Origin: Papio anubis
Taxonomy: Eukaryota > Chordata > Mammalia > Primates > Cercopithecidae
Assembly (NCBI RefSeq): GCF_008728515.1
Contig: NC_044990.1
Location: 13,103,156-13,167,155, forward strand
Direction of reading: 5' to 3'
DNA: 64,000 nucleotides
The notes beneath the pieces were generated by a model. The model searched no databases and was not told where the DNA came from. It saw only the letters and a list, made by a program, of their open reading frames with translations. Shown in pieces: positions 1-10,129 of the stretch (position 1 is the stretch's first letter; every line of letters starts with the position of its first letter). The translations under genes were made by a program, and so were the position numbers.

Positions 1-282
1 ATCATATCTGCAACATAAAAGAGAATGCAGTGAATTGAATCACTATCCCACTTGATAAATACTCAAGGTCAAGAGACTTAGGAAGGAAAAATAGTATGTA
101 GTGGGTTGTTAGAAAGCAATGGAAGAATAAAACAGACCTTTAAGAAGCAGGAGATGCAGGAATGTATTAATATATATATTCCAGTTCGTCTCTTGATTTA
201 TACCTCTATCATTCTGGTCAATGCAATTCAACGATTGGAGGAGGTCAAAGTGCCTGACTGAGTTCATATTCAGACTTCACCA
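1..282. other. Unassigned non-coding sequence
   Basis: AT-rich sequence at the window edge. I recognise no repeat or exon in it. Confidence 0.5.
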
Positions 283-414
283 TTTAAAAGTTCTGTGACC
301 TTGGGCAAATTCCCTTAATTTCTTTAAGCCTCTTTTTTATCATCTATAAAATGGAGATTAGACAGTCTGCATCACAACACTTTTGTGAGAATTAAGTCAC
401 ATAATTCTACTTAA
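283..414 (+). repeat. MIR SINE fragment
   Basis: Contains the MIR core pattern: 'ctgtgaccttgggcaaat', then 'ttaatttctttaagcctc' and 'tctataaaatggagatta', which match the MIR segment 'tgtgaccttgggcaagtt ... cctcatctgtaaaatggg'. It is diverged, as expected for an element more than 100 million years old. Its 3' side is cut by the MST LTR. Confidence 0.75.
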
Positions 415-820
415 AGTACTGTATCAGTGCATTCTCACACTGCTACAAAGACACACCTGAGACTAGGTAATTTATAAAGAAAACAGGTTTAATTGTCTTA
501 TAGTTCTACAGGTTGTACCGGCTTCTGCTTCTGGGGAAGCCTCAAGAAACTTACAATCATGGTGGAAGGCAAGGGGGAAGCAGTCACATCTTCACATAGC
601 TGGCAGGAGAGAAAGAGTACATGGGGAAGTGCTACACACTTTCAAACAACCAGATCTCGTGAGAACTCTATTATAAGACAGCACTACGGGGATGGCGCTA
701 AACCATTAGAAACCACCCCCATGAATCAATCATCTCCTGCCAGGCCCCTCCTCCAACACTGGGGATTACAACTGGACATGAGATTTGGGTGGGGACACAG
801 AGCCAAACCGTACCAAGTAC
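415..820 (-). mobile_element. Solo MST-type MaLR LTR (ERVL-MaLR)
   Basis: The LTR runs 420-815 in reverse orientation. It opens with a copy of 'tgtattagtcc...cacactgct' and closes with 'gggtggggacacagagcc' followed by 'aaaccgtacca'. 'ggtaatttataaagaaaa' and 'ccagatctcgtgagaact' are the usual internal landmarks. The direct repeat 'agtac' flanks it at 415-419 and 816-820, a perfect 5-bp target duplication as expected for this group. No internal region is present, so it is a solo LTR left by LTR-LTR recombination. The 113-codon open frame across it is a chance product. The subfamily looks MSTC/MSTD-like but is uncertain. Confidence 0.88.
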
Positions 821-2185
821 TTAGCGCCACATAATAATCTGTCTTAATGTATGCTTACTGTTATTATAAAACAATCATGAAGGGTTATTATATGACAGCT
901 ACTGGCATAAGACAGGTTCTGGGGATACACAAATGAGTAAAAGAGTGTGTTTTCAAAGGATTGCCAATTTCAAAGCATCTGGAGCACTACATAGGATTGG
1001 ATAACAGGTATCCCCAGCCATGCCAACATCCTGTTTTGTGATTCACACCCTTTCCACCATCCCTGTGGCGTTTTCAGGGGACACAGAAATGACCTGGAAG
1101 CCGAGCAGCAGCTGGACTGGCAACATTTATTTTCTTGTCATGTAAGCTGCTTCATCTTTCATCTGAAGTTTACTCTTCTAATTTAGAAGTTCTTTGGGGG
1201 GTGGAACCTCACCGGGAAGTAAATTAAGCATTTTTGTTGTTGTTTTGCTATGTTGGATTGATAAACTGACAGACTGACACAGGGGATGTAATAGCACCTT
1301 TCCTATTCTTCTTCCTAGTTATTCTCTCCCATTTCCTTCTAAGAAGGACATTTTATTGATCTCTTCCCTGAAAATCTTGGCCACTGTGATGGTTGTTACA
1401 GGATGGTTTTGGGCAGCTGGGATCCCAGAGGTTGAGTCATGCTTTGCAGTGTAGAGCTTAAGACTGACCCTCCTTTAGGTCTTTCTTCAAGTTTCTGACA
1501 AAAGCTTCCATCTGATAGTTCTTCCTGCCTTGGTTACGTTTTCATGGATATCGATTTGTCTCAATAAACAATCCCCCACAATTAATAGATTTGATCAGTC
1601 AAATGAGAAGTGACTGATGGTCAAAATCCATTTTTTCCCTGTTATCACATGGTTGCCCTATAAAGACCCAGAGTTAAGTGAAACCCTCTCCCGAGGGTTT
1701 CCATTTTTCTGGTCATTTCTGGCTGTGACCTGCTGCTTCTGCAGGGTCCTGGAACTTGCTCATGCCTCACTTCTTGCAGCTTCGCCTATTCTCTTCTTTA
1801 TGGAAATGTAGATATGGAAATCAGGCTTTTTCTCATTTCCCTCAAAAATTACTCACCCAAGATATTTTGTGTATTGACAATTTTATTAAAGATTTAGGAT
1901 ACAAACATGAATTGAGCTACAGAAATGCAAAAAAAAAAAAAAAAATCAGTGTTAGTCTTCCCTTTAAAAAAGATTTCTTGATTGTTTACACTAAATGGGT
2001 TGTAAGCTGTGGCCATATTAGTTGGATTGCTCTCTCCTCTCTGTTTTGTAAACCTGTGAAAATATACACTCATGTCATTTATTATTCAGACAATGCAAGT
2101 TTCTTAAATTCTACCAGCGATGTAGTATTTTACCCTTAAGTTTCAGTGTTGTGCTCTGTTAAACAATAGACCATCTATACTAGGT
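821..2185. other. Unassigned non-coding sequence
   Basis: No recognised repeat or exon over about 1.4 kb. A run of A occurs near 1928-1945. The open frames here (64 and 127 codons) have no recognisable domain and are within chance expectation for AT-rich DNA. Confidence 0.5.
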
Positions 2186-2331
2186 GGAGGCCTCATGAAT
2201 GGGATTTGTGCCCTCATAAAAGAGATTCCAGAGAGCTGCCTTGCTCCTCCTGTCATTTAAGGACACAGCGAGAAATTGCCATCTGTCTGTGTACCAGGAA
2301 GAGGTGCTTAGAACCTGCCTTGATCTTAGAT
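2186..2331 (+). mobile_element. MLT1-type MaLR LTR, downstream half
   Basis: Reads 'cctcatgaatgggatttg', 'ctcataaaagagattcca', 'aggacacagcgagaa' and 'accaggaagaggtgc', the middle and 3' part of an MLT1 LTR of the MLT1A0/MLT1B kind on the plus strand. The 5' part of the LTR is absent on its left. The missing 5' part appears at 3851-3960 in the opposite orientation, broken at the matching consensus point (see findings). Confidence 0.75.
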
Positions 2332-3430
2332 TTATCAGCTTCTTTTCCTTTGAGTAGATACCCAGTAGTGGGATTGCTGGGTAAAATGGTAGTTATATTT
2401 AGTTCTTTAAGGAATCTCCATACTGTTTTCCATAGTGGTTGTACTAGTTTACATTCCCAGCAGCAGTGTAAAAGTGTCCCCTTTTCACTACATCCACACC
2501 AACATCTAGTTTTTTTTTTAATTTTTATTTTTAAATTATGGTCATTCTTGCAGGAGTAAGGTGATATCTCACTGTGGTTTTGATTTGCATGTCCCTGACA
2601 ATTAGTGATGTTGCACATTTTTTCATATGTTTGTTGGCCATTTGTATATCTTCTTTTGAGAATTGTCCATTCATGTTCTTAGCCCGTTTTTTGATAGGAT
2701 TATTTTTTTTTCTTGTTTGATAGGATTGTTTTTTTCACGATTTGTTTAAATTCCTTGTAGATTCTGGATATTAGTCTTTTGTCAGAGGCATAGTTGGTGA
2801 AGATTTTCTCCCAGTCTGTGGGTTGTCTGTTTACTCTGCTTAGTATTTCTTTTGCTGTGCAGAAGCTTTTTAGTTTAATTAGGTCCAATCAGTTTGTCCT
2901 TGTTTTCATTGCATTTGCTTTTGGGTTCTTAGTCATGAACTCTTTGCCTAAGCCAATGTCTAGAAGAGTTTTCCCAAAGTTATCCTCTAGAAATTTTATG
3001 GTTTCAGGTCTTAGATTTAAGTCTTTGATATCTTGAGTTGATTTTTGTATAAGGTGAGAGATGGGGATCCAGCTGCATTCTTCTACATGTAGCTTGCCAA
3101 TTGTCCCAGCACCATTTGTTGAATGGGATATTCTTTCTCCACCTTATGTTTTTGTTTGCTTTGTTGAAGATCAGTTGACTGTAAGTATTTGACTATATTT
3201 TGGGTTTCTATTCTGTTCCATTGGTCTATTTGCCTATTTTTATACCAGTATCATGCTGTTTTGGTAACTATAGGCTTGTAGTATAGTTTGAAGTCAGGTA
3301 ATGTGATGCCTCCAGATTTGTTCTTTTTGCTTAGTCTTGCTTTGGCGATGTGGGGTCTTTCTGGTTCTATATGAATTTTAGGCTTGTTTTTTCTAGTTCT
3401 GTGAAGAATGATGGTATTTTCAGGGTTGAA
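2332..3430 (-). mobile_element. L1 fragment, ORF2 3' region (antisense)
   Basis: Reverse complement of the C-terminal half of L1 ORF2. Landmarks are 'acccagtagtgggattgctg', 'tttgatttgcatgtccctga', 'gcagaagctttttagtttaa' and 'tagtatagtttgaagtcagg'. The 3' end of ORF2, the 3' UTR and the poly(A) tail are missing at the left edge, so the left border is not an ordinary insertion end. The frame is broken. It joins an oppositely oriented ORF1 piece near 3435. Confidence 0.85.
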
Positions 3431-3435
3431 GTAGA

Positions 3436-3850
3436 AGGTTGATTATTAAATTACTCAAGGAGATAACAGAGAAAGGTGAAAACCAACTTAAAGAAATTTT
3501 TTAAAACACAGGATACAGCTGAAAAATGCTCCAGAGAAATTAATGTCATAAAAATAAAACAATCACAATTTTTGGAAATGAACAACACACTTAGAGAAAT
3601 ACAAAATGCACTGGAAAGTTTCAGCAATAGAATGAAACAAGTATAAGAAAGAATTTCTGAGCTCAAAGATGAGGCATTCAAATTAACCCAATCTGACAAA
3701 GGTAAAGAAAAAAGAATAATGAATGAAGCCTCCAAGAAATTTGGGATCATGTTAAATAGCCGCACCTAAGACTAATTGGTGTTCCAGAGGAAGAAGATAA
3801 ATCTGAAAATTTGGAAAACATATTTGAGGGAATAGTCAAGGAAAACTTCC
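3436..3850 (+). mobile_element. L1 fragment, ORF1 region (sense), inverted relative to neighbour
   Basis: A-rich sequence typical of L1 ORF1 coiled-coil coding DNA, with 'ggagataacagagaaagg', 'gaatttctgagctcaaag' and 'gaggaagaagataaatctg'. It is read on the plus strand while the adjoining ORF2 piece is on the minus strand. A 5' inversion of this kind is produced by twin priming during L1 integration. The frame is not intact. Confidence 0.7.
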
Positions 3851-3960
3851 ACCCTTATGACCTAATCACTTCCTAAAGACCCCCCTCCACATACCATCAC
3901 TTTGGGGATAGGATTTCAACACATACATTTTGGGAGGAGACAAATATTTATACCATAGGA
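3851..3960 (-). mobile_element. MLT1-type MaLR LTR, upstream half (inverted)
   Basis: Reverse complement of the first ~105 bases of an MLT1 LTR: 'ttatgacctaatcacttcc', 'ataccatcactttgggg', 'aggatttcaacacatac' and 'taccatagga' at the outer end. It stops at the consensus position where the plus-strand half at 2186 begins. Confidence 0.72.
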
Positions 3961-4800
3961 GAATGGCTCTGTTAGAAAGACAGTTACAAGTGTGTCCCTG
4001 GGCTTTGGTATTGGGTTCAAGAATAGATTTTCTGTGCAATAATGAGGGAGGCAGAGAAAGCAGTGTGCTAAGTGCTCAGTGGAGAAGTAGCAGGAGAGAA
4101 GACAGAGCAGGCAGGCAAAGAACCAGGAAGAGACATGACTACTTAATCTTCTTTCTCTCAGTCCCCAAAGAAATTTACTCAGTAGCTCCTGCTGGATCTT
4201 GCTCTGAAGTATATTTCAAATACGATCTTTTCCCCATCTCCACTTATCCCACCAAAATCAATAGCAACTTAAGCAGTAGAAACTAAGAATAAGAGTAACC
4301 ATGTTTCTAACACGAACTAGAGTAAAAGCAACAAATGCTCCCTTCTGAGGGAACAAGTACTAGAATTGCATTGGGGCCACCATAATGACCATTTTTACTT
4401 CTTGAGTTACAGTTGTATCTTGAACGTTGATAAGCAATGGTCTAATTCTCTGGGCTGCCTGGAAGGAAGCTTCTCAGAGTGTATCCTTTCTCCTTAATTC
4501 ATATTTCCATAGAATGTATCTCCGTCTATTGAGAGGTAGCCTAATGTGCCTGTCTGTGCCCGGCAACGTGAAAGTATCTGGGGACTGTGCTGGTCTTCCA
4601 GGGCCTCGTTGCAATATAAGTTGTATTCAACTCTTATAGGAAATTGACAAAATATGAGCCTGAAGCAGGGAATCCTATAGTTATATCCACAGTGCCTGGA
4701 AGGACATGCAGATACATCCTTTACTGAAAAGAGATCCCCAAGTACACAAACAAAGCACAGAGAGAAGGGTAAAATTGTTTTGCAAGTGGTTACTATGTTT
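3961..4800. other. Unassigned non-coding sequence
   Basis: No repeat, exon or RNA gene recognised. The 118-codon and 70-codon open frames have no recognisable features. Confidence 0.5.
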
Positions 4801-5129
4801 TGTTGTTTTATTTTTATTTATTTATTTTTTTTGAGACGGAGTCTCGCTCTGTCGCCCAGGCTGGAGTGCAGTCGCCGGATCTCAGCTCACTGCAAGCTCC
4901 GCCTCCCGGGTTTACGCCATTCTCCTGCCTCAGCCTCCCGAGTAGCTGGGACTACAGGCGCCCGCCACCTTGCCCGGCTAGATTTTTGTATTTTTTAGTA
5001 GAGACGGGGTTTCACCTTGTTAGCCAGGATGGTCTCGATCTCCTGACCTCATGATCCGCCCACCTCGGCCTCCCAAAGTGCTAGGATTACAGGCTTGAGC
5101 CACCGCGCCTGGCCTGTTGTTTTATTTTT
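4801..5129 (-). mobile_element. AluY, Old World monkey type, with 15-bp target duplication
   Basis: Full-length Alu, reverse orientation, body 4816-5114. The exact direct repeat 'tgttgttttattttt' flanks it at 4801-4815 and 5115-5129. Variants 'ccggatctcagctcactg', 'cccgggtttacgccattc' and 'ggcttgagccaccgcgcc' differ from the human AluY consensus and match the AluYR-type subfamilies of macaques and baboons. Low divergence and perfect duplications indicate a recent insertion. Open frames of 72 and 84 codons lie inside it and are not genes. Confidence 0.93.
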
Positions 5130-6780
5130 GCATGAAGTCACCTATGAGTTCATACAGAATCAACCTCACGTGGGGCCTGTAAGTATCTTTTCACTTTGAT
5201 TGTCCTATCTCTTCTCCCTTGGCATTGTTCTTGGTCTTTTAAGCCTCTTGCCTCCTTTCAGGGCCCTAAATATCTGCTAGGCAGTTCTTCGGAGATTCCT
5301 AAAGGCACCTGAGGGGCCCTGTGGGACCTTGCATCCCAAAAGTTAGTTGCTTGGGGCAGTCTTTAAGTCCTTCAAGTTCTTCCCAAGGAAGTCTACCAAA
5401 GAGGATTTTTTTTGTCCTACTGCCACTGACCGCTTCCTGTGAGTTATTACGCTTCCATCCTGTTTTACCAGTGATAGAGAGAGGAAGAATTAACAAAGAA
5501 GGAGGCAGGGAAGAAATCCCATCTTGTCATCTGTGTGTGAAAAGGCACTGCCATGGTTACACTGTTCTAGGTTGCAGTTAATAAACACTCACAAATTGCC
5601 CATGAGCGTTTTATTCTTGTTATGCTAATATGTAAATATTAGATTTTAGTTTCTCTGTTTCTAATGTATGGGGGAGCCTGGATTCATCACAGGAGGGATA
5701 GAAGATGGAGACTGTGGTTTGGAGGCACAGTGCCTGTAACATCTTACTCTGTAGATTTAATAATGTATTTTCCCCAAGCAGTATTTGCCTTCTGCACCTA
5801 TGCCAGATACCACAGAGTGACTGTTTAATTTGCAAAACCTATAATGAAGGTGAATGGCAACTAGCAGCATGCAGGATAATCTAGATTACAAAATCACAAT
5901 TAAGGTAAAAAGGCTTCATCAGTATTGGTCATCACACATTGAGCCATCACTTTTGAGAAAGAACATAATATTCAACCCACTGTCATAATCACCAGCTATA
6001 ATTAACATTCCACAAGTCTGTTTCTTCCCATGCCTAAACTCTCCCAGTTCACAAAAAAACTCTGCTTGCTATCCTCTCAAAAACCTGCATTCCTTTTCAG
6101 GCCAGAGAATACAATTTGTACCTTTGTGCAGTGTCCTACAAAATCAGGAATCAGTGACCAACAGCCCCTGGGCTGGAACTGGAGCTCTTGAAACTGCACA
6201 TAATAAGTTGTAGTGATTAAGAAGGTAAGGAGAAATAGGACTGAACTTTAACTGTGATTCTCTTGGTGAATATTTGCAAAAGCTCTTGGGACCATCACTT
6301 GAGGGTTTCTTTTTTAGCAGCTGGAATTCACTGACATGGAAAGGAAAATCTTCAGAGCCTTTTATATTGTCCCCATAAAGCCACACAAGGTTCAAACTGG
6401 TTATACCAACCCTTTCTGAGAAGTTCAGAGCATCTCAGTGAAGGACCCTTATTCATGAGTTACAGCCTCCTTCTCATAAACATCTTTATAGGTTGTTGTG
6501 CTTGATGTTGTGTGACTCTACCAAAGAGACGGATTGAACTAGGTTGAGTCCTTGACCACAGAACAAAATGTATATGGTGGTGAGTGGCCTGAAGGGTGGA
6601 GCATGATAACATATGTACCCAACTAGAATCTTTCTTGCTGAATGGTGGCTGTCTAATCCAATTGTGTCTCCTGTCTCTTAAGGAATCTGAATGCAAAACT
6701 GTAAATAACTTGACACAGCAGAGTATTGCATAAATCAGTACACACAGCTATAAGAAACAAACAAACAAAAAATAACTCGA
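5130..6780. other. Unassigned non-coding sequence
   Basis: About 1.65 kb in which I recognise no exon or repeat with confidence. The short open frames on both strands overlap one another and lack domains. Confidence 0.45.
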
Positions 6781-8868
6781 TTGTCTAGGCTAAAAGAATT
6801 TATTGGAAGGATGTTGGGGTGCCCAGGATTGATTTGAGACTAAAGGACTAGGCTGGGGAAATAGGCAGGACCCATGGATCTGTGGAAGACTGGATGGCAG
6901 GAGACACAGAAGGAGCTACGCAGCAGGTTCACAGTGCCCCTGAGGCATTGTGCTGTAGCGATTGTGAAATGACCTCCAGACATCTCTTACAACACTGATT
7001 AGTTTTCTCTGAGATTCAGTGACCCCAAGCTCTACATCAAATATTCATTCCTTAGTTATCCAGGTAGAGAATGGGACAGGTTGGCTCCAGTATTCTTTGC
7101 AGCAGGAGCTGGGTACTAGCGCTTTAATGATCACACACAATGAAAGATTATTCTCAGAGATCAAAGTGCCATTTGGAAGAGGGGCTTGGAATATTTGTCC
7201 CCTACAAATTCTGTATGTCAAATGACAACTGTCTTCACTCCTTTTTGCTGCTTAACATACACACTTACACCCTTCTTCCCAAATCTACATGAAAATTAGA
7301 AAACAAAACAAAACAAAAAACTCCACAGCCTATACAATGCCACTGTGCTTCACATTTCAGTGAACTGTCTTACCTCTGCTTTGTAAGAAGTCTCCTCAAA
7401 TTCCTATAAATTACTTGCTTCAGTTCTGAGTTGAGGATTTCTGGCCATTCACTGACTTTCTAGAATTATCAAACCAACTTCATCATGATATTCACCTACA
7501 TTTCTTGTGTCTAATAGAAGGAATGAAAAGGAAAGACAAGGGAAATTGGTTAAAATATATAAATATATTCATTAACCATTAAGGAAGGGAATAGGGTGGT
7601 AGATATAGTTTTTGTTTCTGAAATTATTATGAGCTGAATTTATGACTCCCATCCTGCCTTACCACATTGCCCCTGCATTTGGCAAGAACATTAGATGGCT
7701 AGTGTTCTTTGAGTATTAAAATATCAATTTAATTTCTGATGGATCATGGACACAAATGGCCAAGAAGTATTCTCAACTTCCTAATTCAATAGTATCATGG
7801 CTATGTTTCCTGTTAAAAGCAGTCTTTGCTTTGGGACTAAAATATCTAAACCAATGAAGTCCAGATTTGCATGCTGACTAAAATTCACCATGAGTTAGGA
7901 ACTGTTTCTTGAGACAATATTACATACTTGCAAAAGGCCATAGCTTTGTTCTAAAAATATGAGACTTCTGTGACTTCCCTGTAGAGGCTTGCACACAGGC
8001 TATACACAGCATCACAATCTGGCACAAACACTTCAAACAACACTGAACCTACAGTGTCATAAAAGTTGAATACCATAGTCTAGACCTGTTGAAAATTTTC
8101 TCTTGCTCTAGACTCTTAAAACAGAAGAACTTTTGTTTCCCAGAAAATGCCTTGAACATCAAATACAAATATAGTTCATATTGCTTCCAAAATCCAAGTA
8201 AGGCCACCTAGCTTCTTGATATAGAGCACAGTTGATTTTTTTCATTTTGGAGGAGATATTCCAAAATGTCCCTGGCTACTGGAATGCCTCAAATTTCACG
8301 AAGAAAGTATTTCTTACCTTATTGCCAAGGCATCCAGTGTACTAAAAACACTTGCTTTCCAAGACCTATTAGCATGATGTCATCAAAATGCTAGACTGAG
8401 AAAGCCAAGGTCCATATTGACTTAACTGAAGTCCAAAACTAGGAGGTTCACATGTCCCTGAGTTAAACATCCTTCAAATGAAAGCAAATTTCTGTTGTTC
8501 CCTGCTTATTGGAGCAAAGTAAAAAGAATAAACAAGATCAAAGGTTGTATATCAGGTGTTCAACAATTATAACCATATCAGTAATGTCCAATCCAATTGG
8601 AGGTACACTCATTTAAGTGGTCCAGTGTTATACTACTAGATTCACCTATTTTGTACTATTCATACTAGACAATTAAATGGAAATACAGTAAGATTCTATA
8701 CCTGTGCATCTTTCCAGTATTTGATGATGGTCCTAATCTCTATGATTTCCTCAGGGATATTGAAATGGTTTTTTATTTACTAAATGAATAACAAAGAATA
8801 GCTCCAATAGAATTCCAATGGCCCTTCTGACAATCCTTAGTTATGGATCAAAGAGTCAATGGGCTCAC
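6781..8868. other. Unassigned non-coding sequence, possibly old repeat remnants
   Basis: No open frame above 68 codons. Short simple runs occur at 6750-6772 (caaa-type) and 7302-7320 (aaaac-type). Parts of 7650-8870 have the texture of a decayed retroviral internal region, but I could not tie them to a family and make no call. Confidence 0.4.
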
Positions 8869-9425
8869 ATGTTAATAATAAAAAGACAAATATCCAAATT
8901 AAAAGAGATCTGTGTAGATATTTCTCCAAAGAAGACATACAAAAGGCTAACAAGCACATGAAAAGATTCTAAACATCATTAGTCAAGGGAAATGCAAGTA
9001 AAAACCACAATGAGATGCCATTTCTTACCCACTAGCACAGCTATCATAACATAGAGATAACGAGAAGTGTTGGTGAGGATGTGGAGAAGTCAGAACCCTA
9101 ATACACCGCCGGAGGGAATGTAAAATGGTGCAGCCACTTTGAAAAACAGTCTGGCAGTATCTTAAAAAGTTAAACATACCATTTAACCCAACAATTCCAC
9201 TCCCAGGAATACATCCAAAAGTAATGAAAACATCCATCCACCCAAAATGTGTACATAAATGTTCATAAATATATGATCCATAATAACCAAAAGGTAGAAA
9301 CAAACCATATATCCCTCAACTGGTAGTAGATACACCAATGTGGTCTATTCGTACAATGGAATAATACTTGGTTATGAAAGGGGATGAAGTATCAATACAT
9401 AATACTATATGGGTGAACCTTAAGA
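8869..9425 (+). mobile_element. L1M fragment, 3' part of ORF2
   Basis: Decayed plus-strand L1 ORF2 end: 'aaaccacaatgagatgcc', 'ggtgaggatgtggagaa', 'gggaatgtaaaatggtgc', 'acccaacaattccactccc' and 'acaatggaataatacttgg'. The frame has many breaks. It continues past the Alu at 9736-9790 with 'gtgagagaagccagacat'. An old mammalian L1M subfamily fits best. Confidence 0.85.
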
Positions 9426-9745
9426 ACATTATGCTGGCTGGGCATGGTGGCTCACTCCTGTAATCCTAGCACTTTGGGGGGCCAAGGTGCATGGATCACT
9501 TCAGGTCAGGAATTCGAGACCAGCCTGGCCAACATGGTGAAATCCCATTTCTACTAAAAATAGAAAAATTAGCTGGGCATGTTGGCATGTGCCTGTAGTC
9601 CCAGCTACTCAGGAGGCAGAGGTGAGAGAATCCCTTGAACCCAGGAGACGAAGGTTGCCGTGAGCTGAGATCGCACCATTGCACTGTAGTCTAGATGACA
9701 AAGTGAGACTCCATCTCAAAAAAAAAAAAAAAAAGACATTATGCT
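9426..9745 (+). mobile_element. AluS with target duplication
   Basis: Full-length Alu body about 9436-9734 ending in a run of A. It is flanked by 'acattatgct' at 9426-9435 and 9736-9745. 'gtcaggaattcgagaccagc' and 'ggccaacatggtgaaat' are typical of the AluS group. It interrupts the L1M 3' end. Confidence 0.92.
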
Positions 9746-9790
9746 AAGTGAGAGAAGCCAGACATAAAAGACCACACATTATGAATAATC
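9736..9790 (+). mobile_element. L1M fragment, continuation after the Alu
   Basis: 'taagtgagagaagccagaca' and the following bases continue the L1M 3' end that was split by the Alu insertion. Confidence 0.65.
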
Positions 9791-10129
9791 TTCACTTTTG
9801 TACTAGAATATATTAAGTTACTTTGAAATCATTCGATCCCTTTGGGTCTAATTTGTAATATTTGTTACAGGCATTAGTGAGCCTAGATATAATTATCCTC
9901 CAATACTAAAGCAAAACTCTTTTGTGCACTCTACCAATACCATATGAATTATGAAGTTTTTCCAACTGACTGGAGGGAATACGCACTACTCCCGGTTCTG
10001 TAAGAGCATTGAGTACTGTTGTCTCTAATTCTTTCACATGTGTCTTTCACCAACTTTGAATAATTTACTCACACAAATGCACTAATCAGTAATCAACTGA
10101 ATATGCCAACCTGATTTAAGAGCCCTTGA
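9791..10129. other. Unassigned non-coding sequence
   Basis: No exon seen. It may contain an old repeat, but I cannot name a family. Confidence 0.4.
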
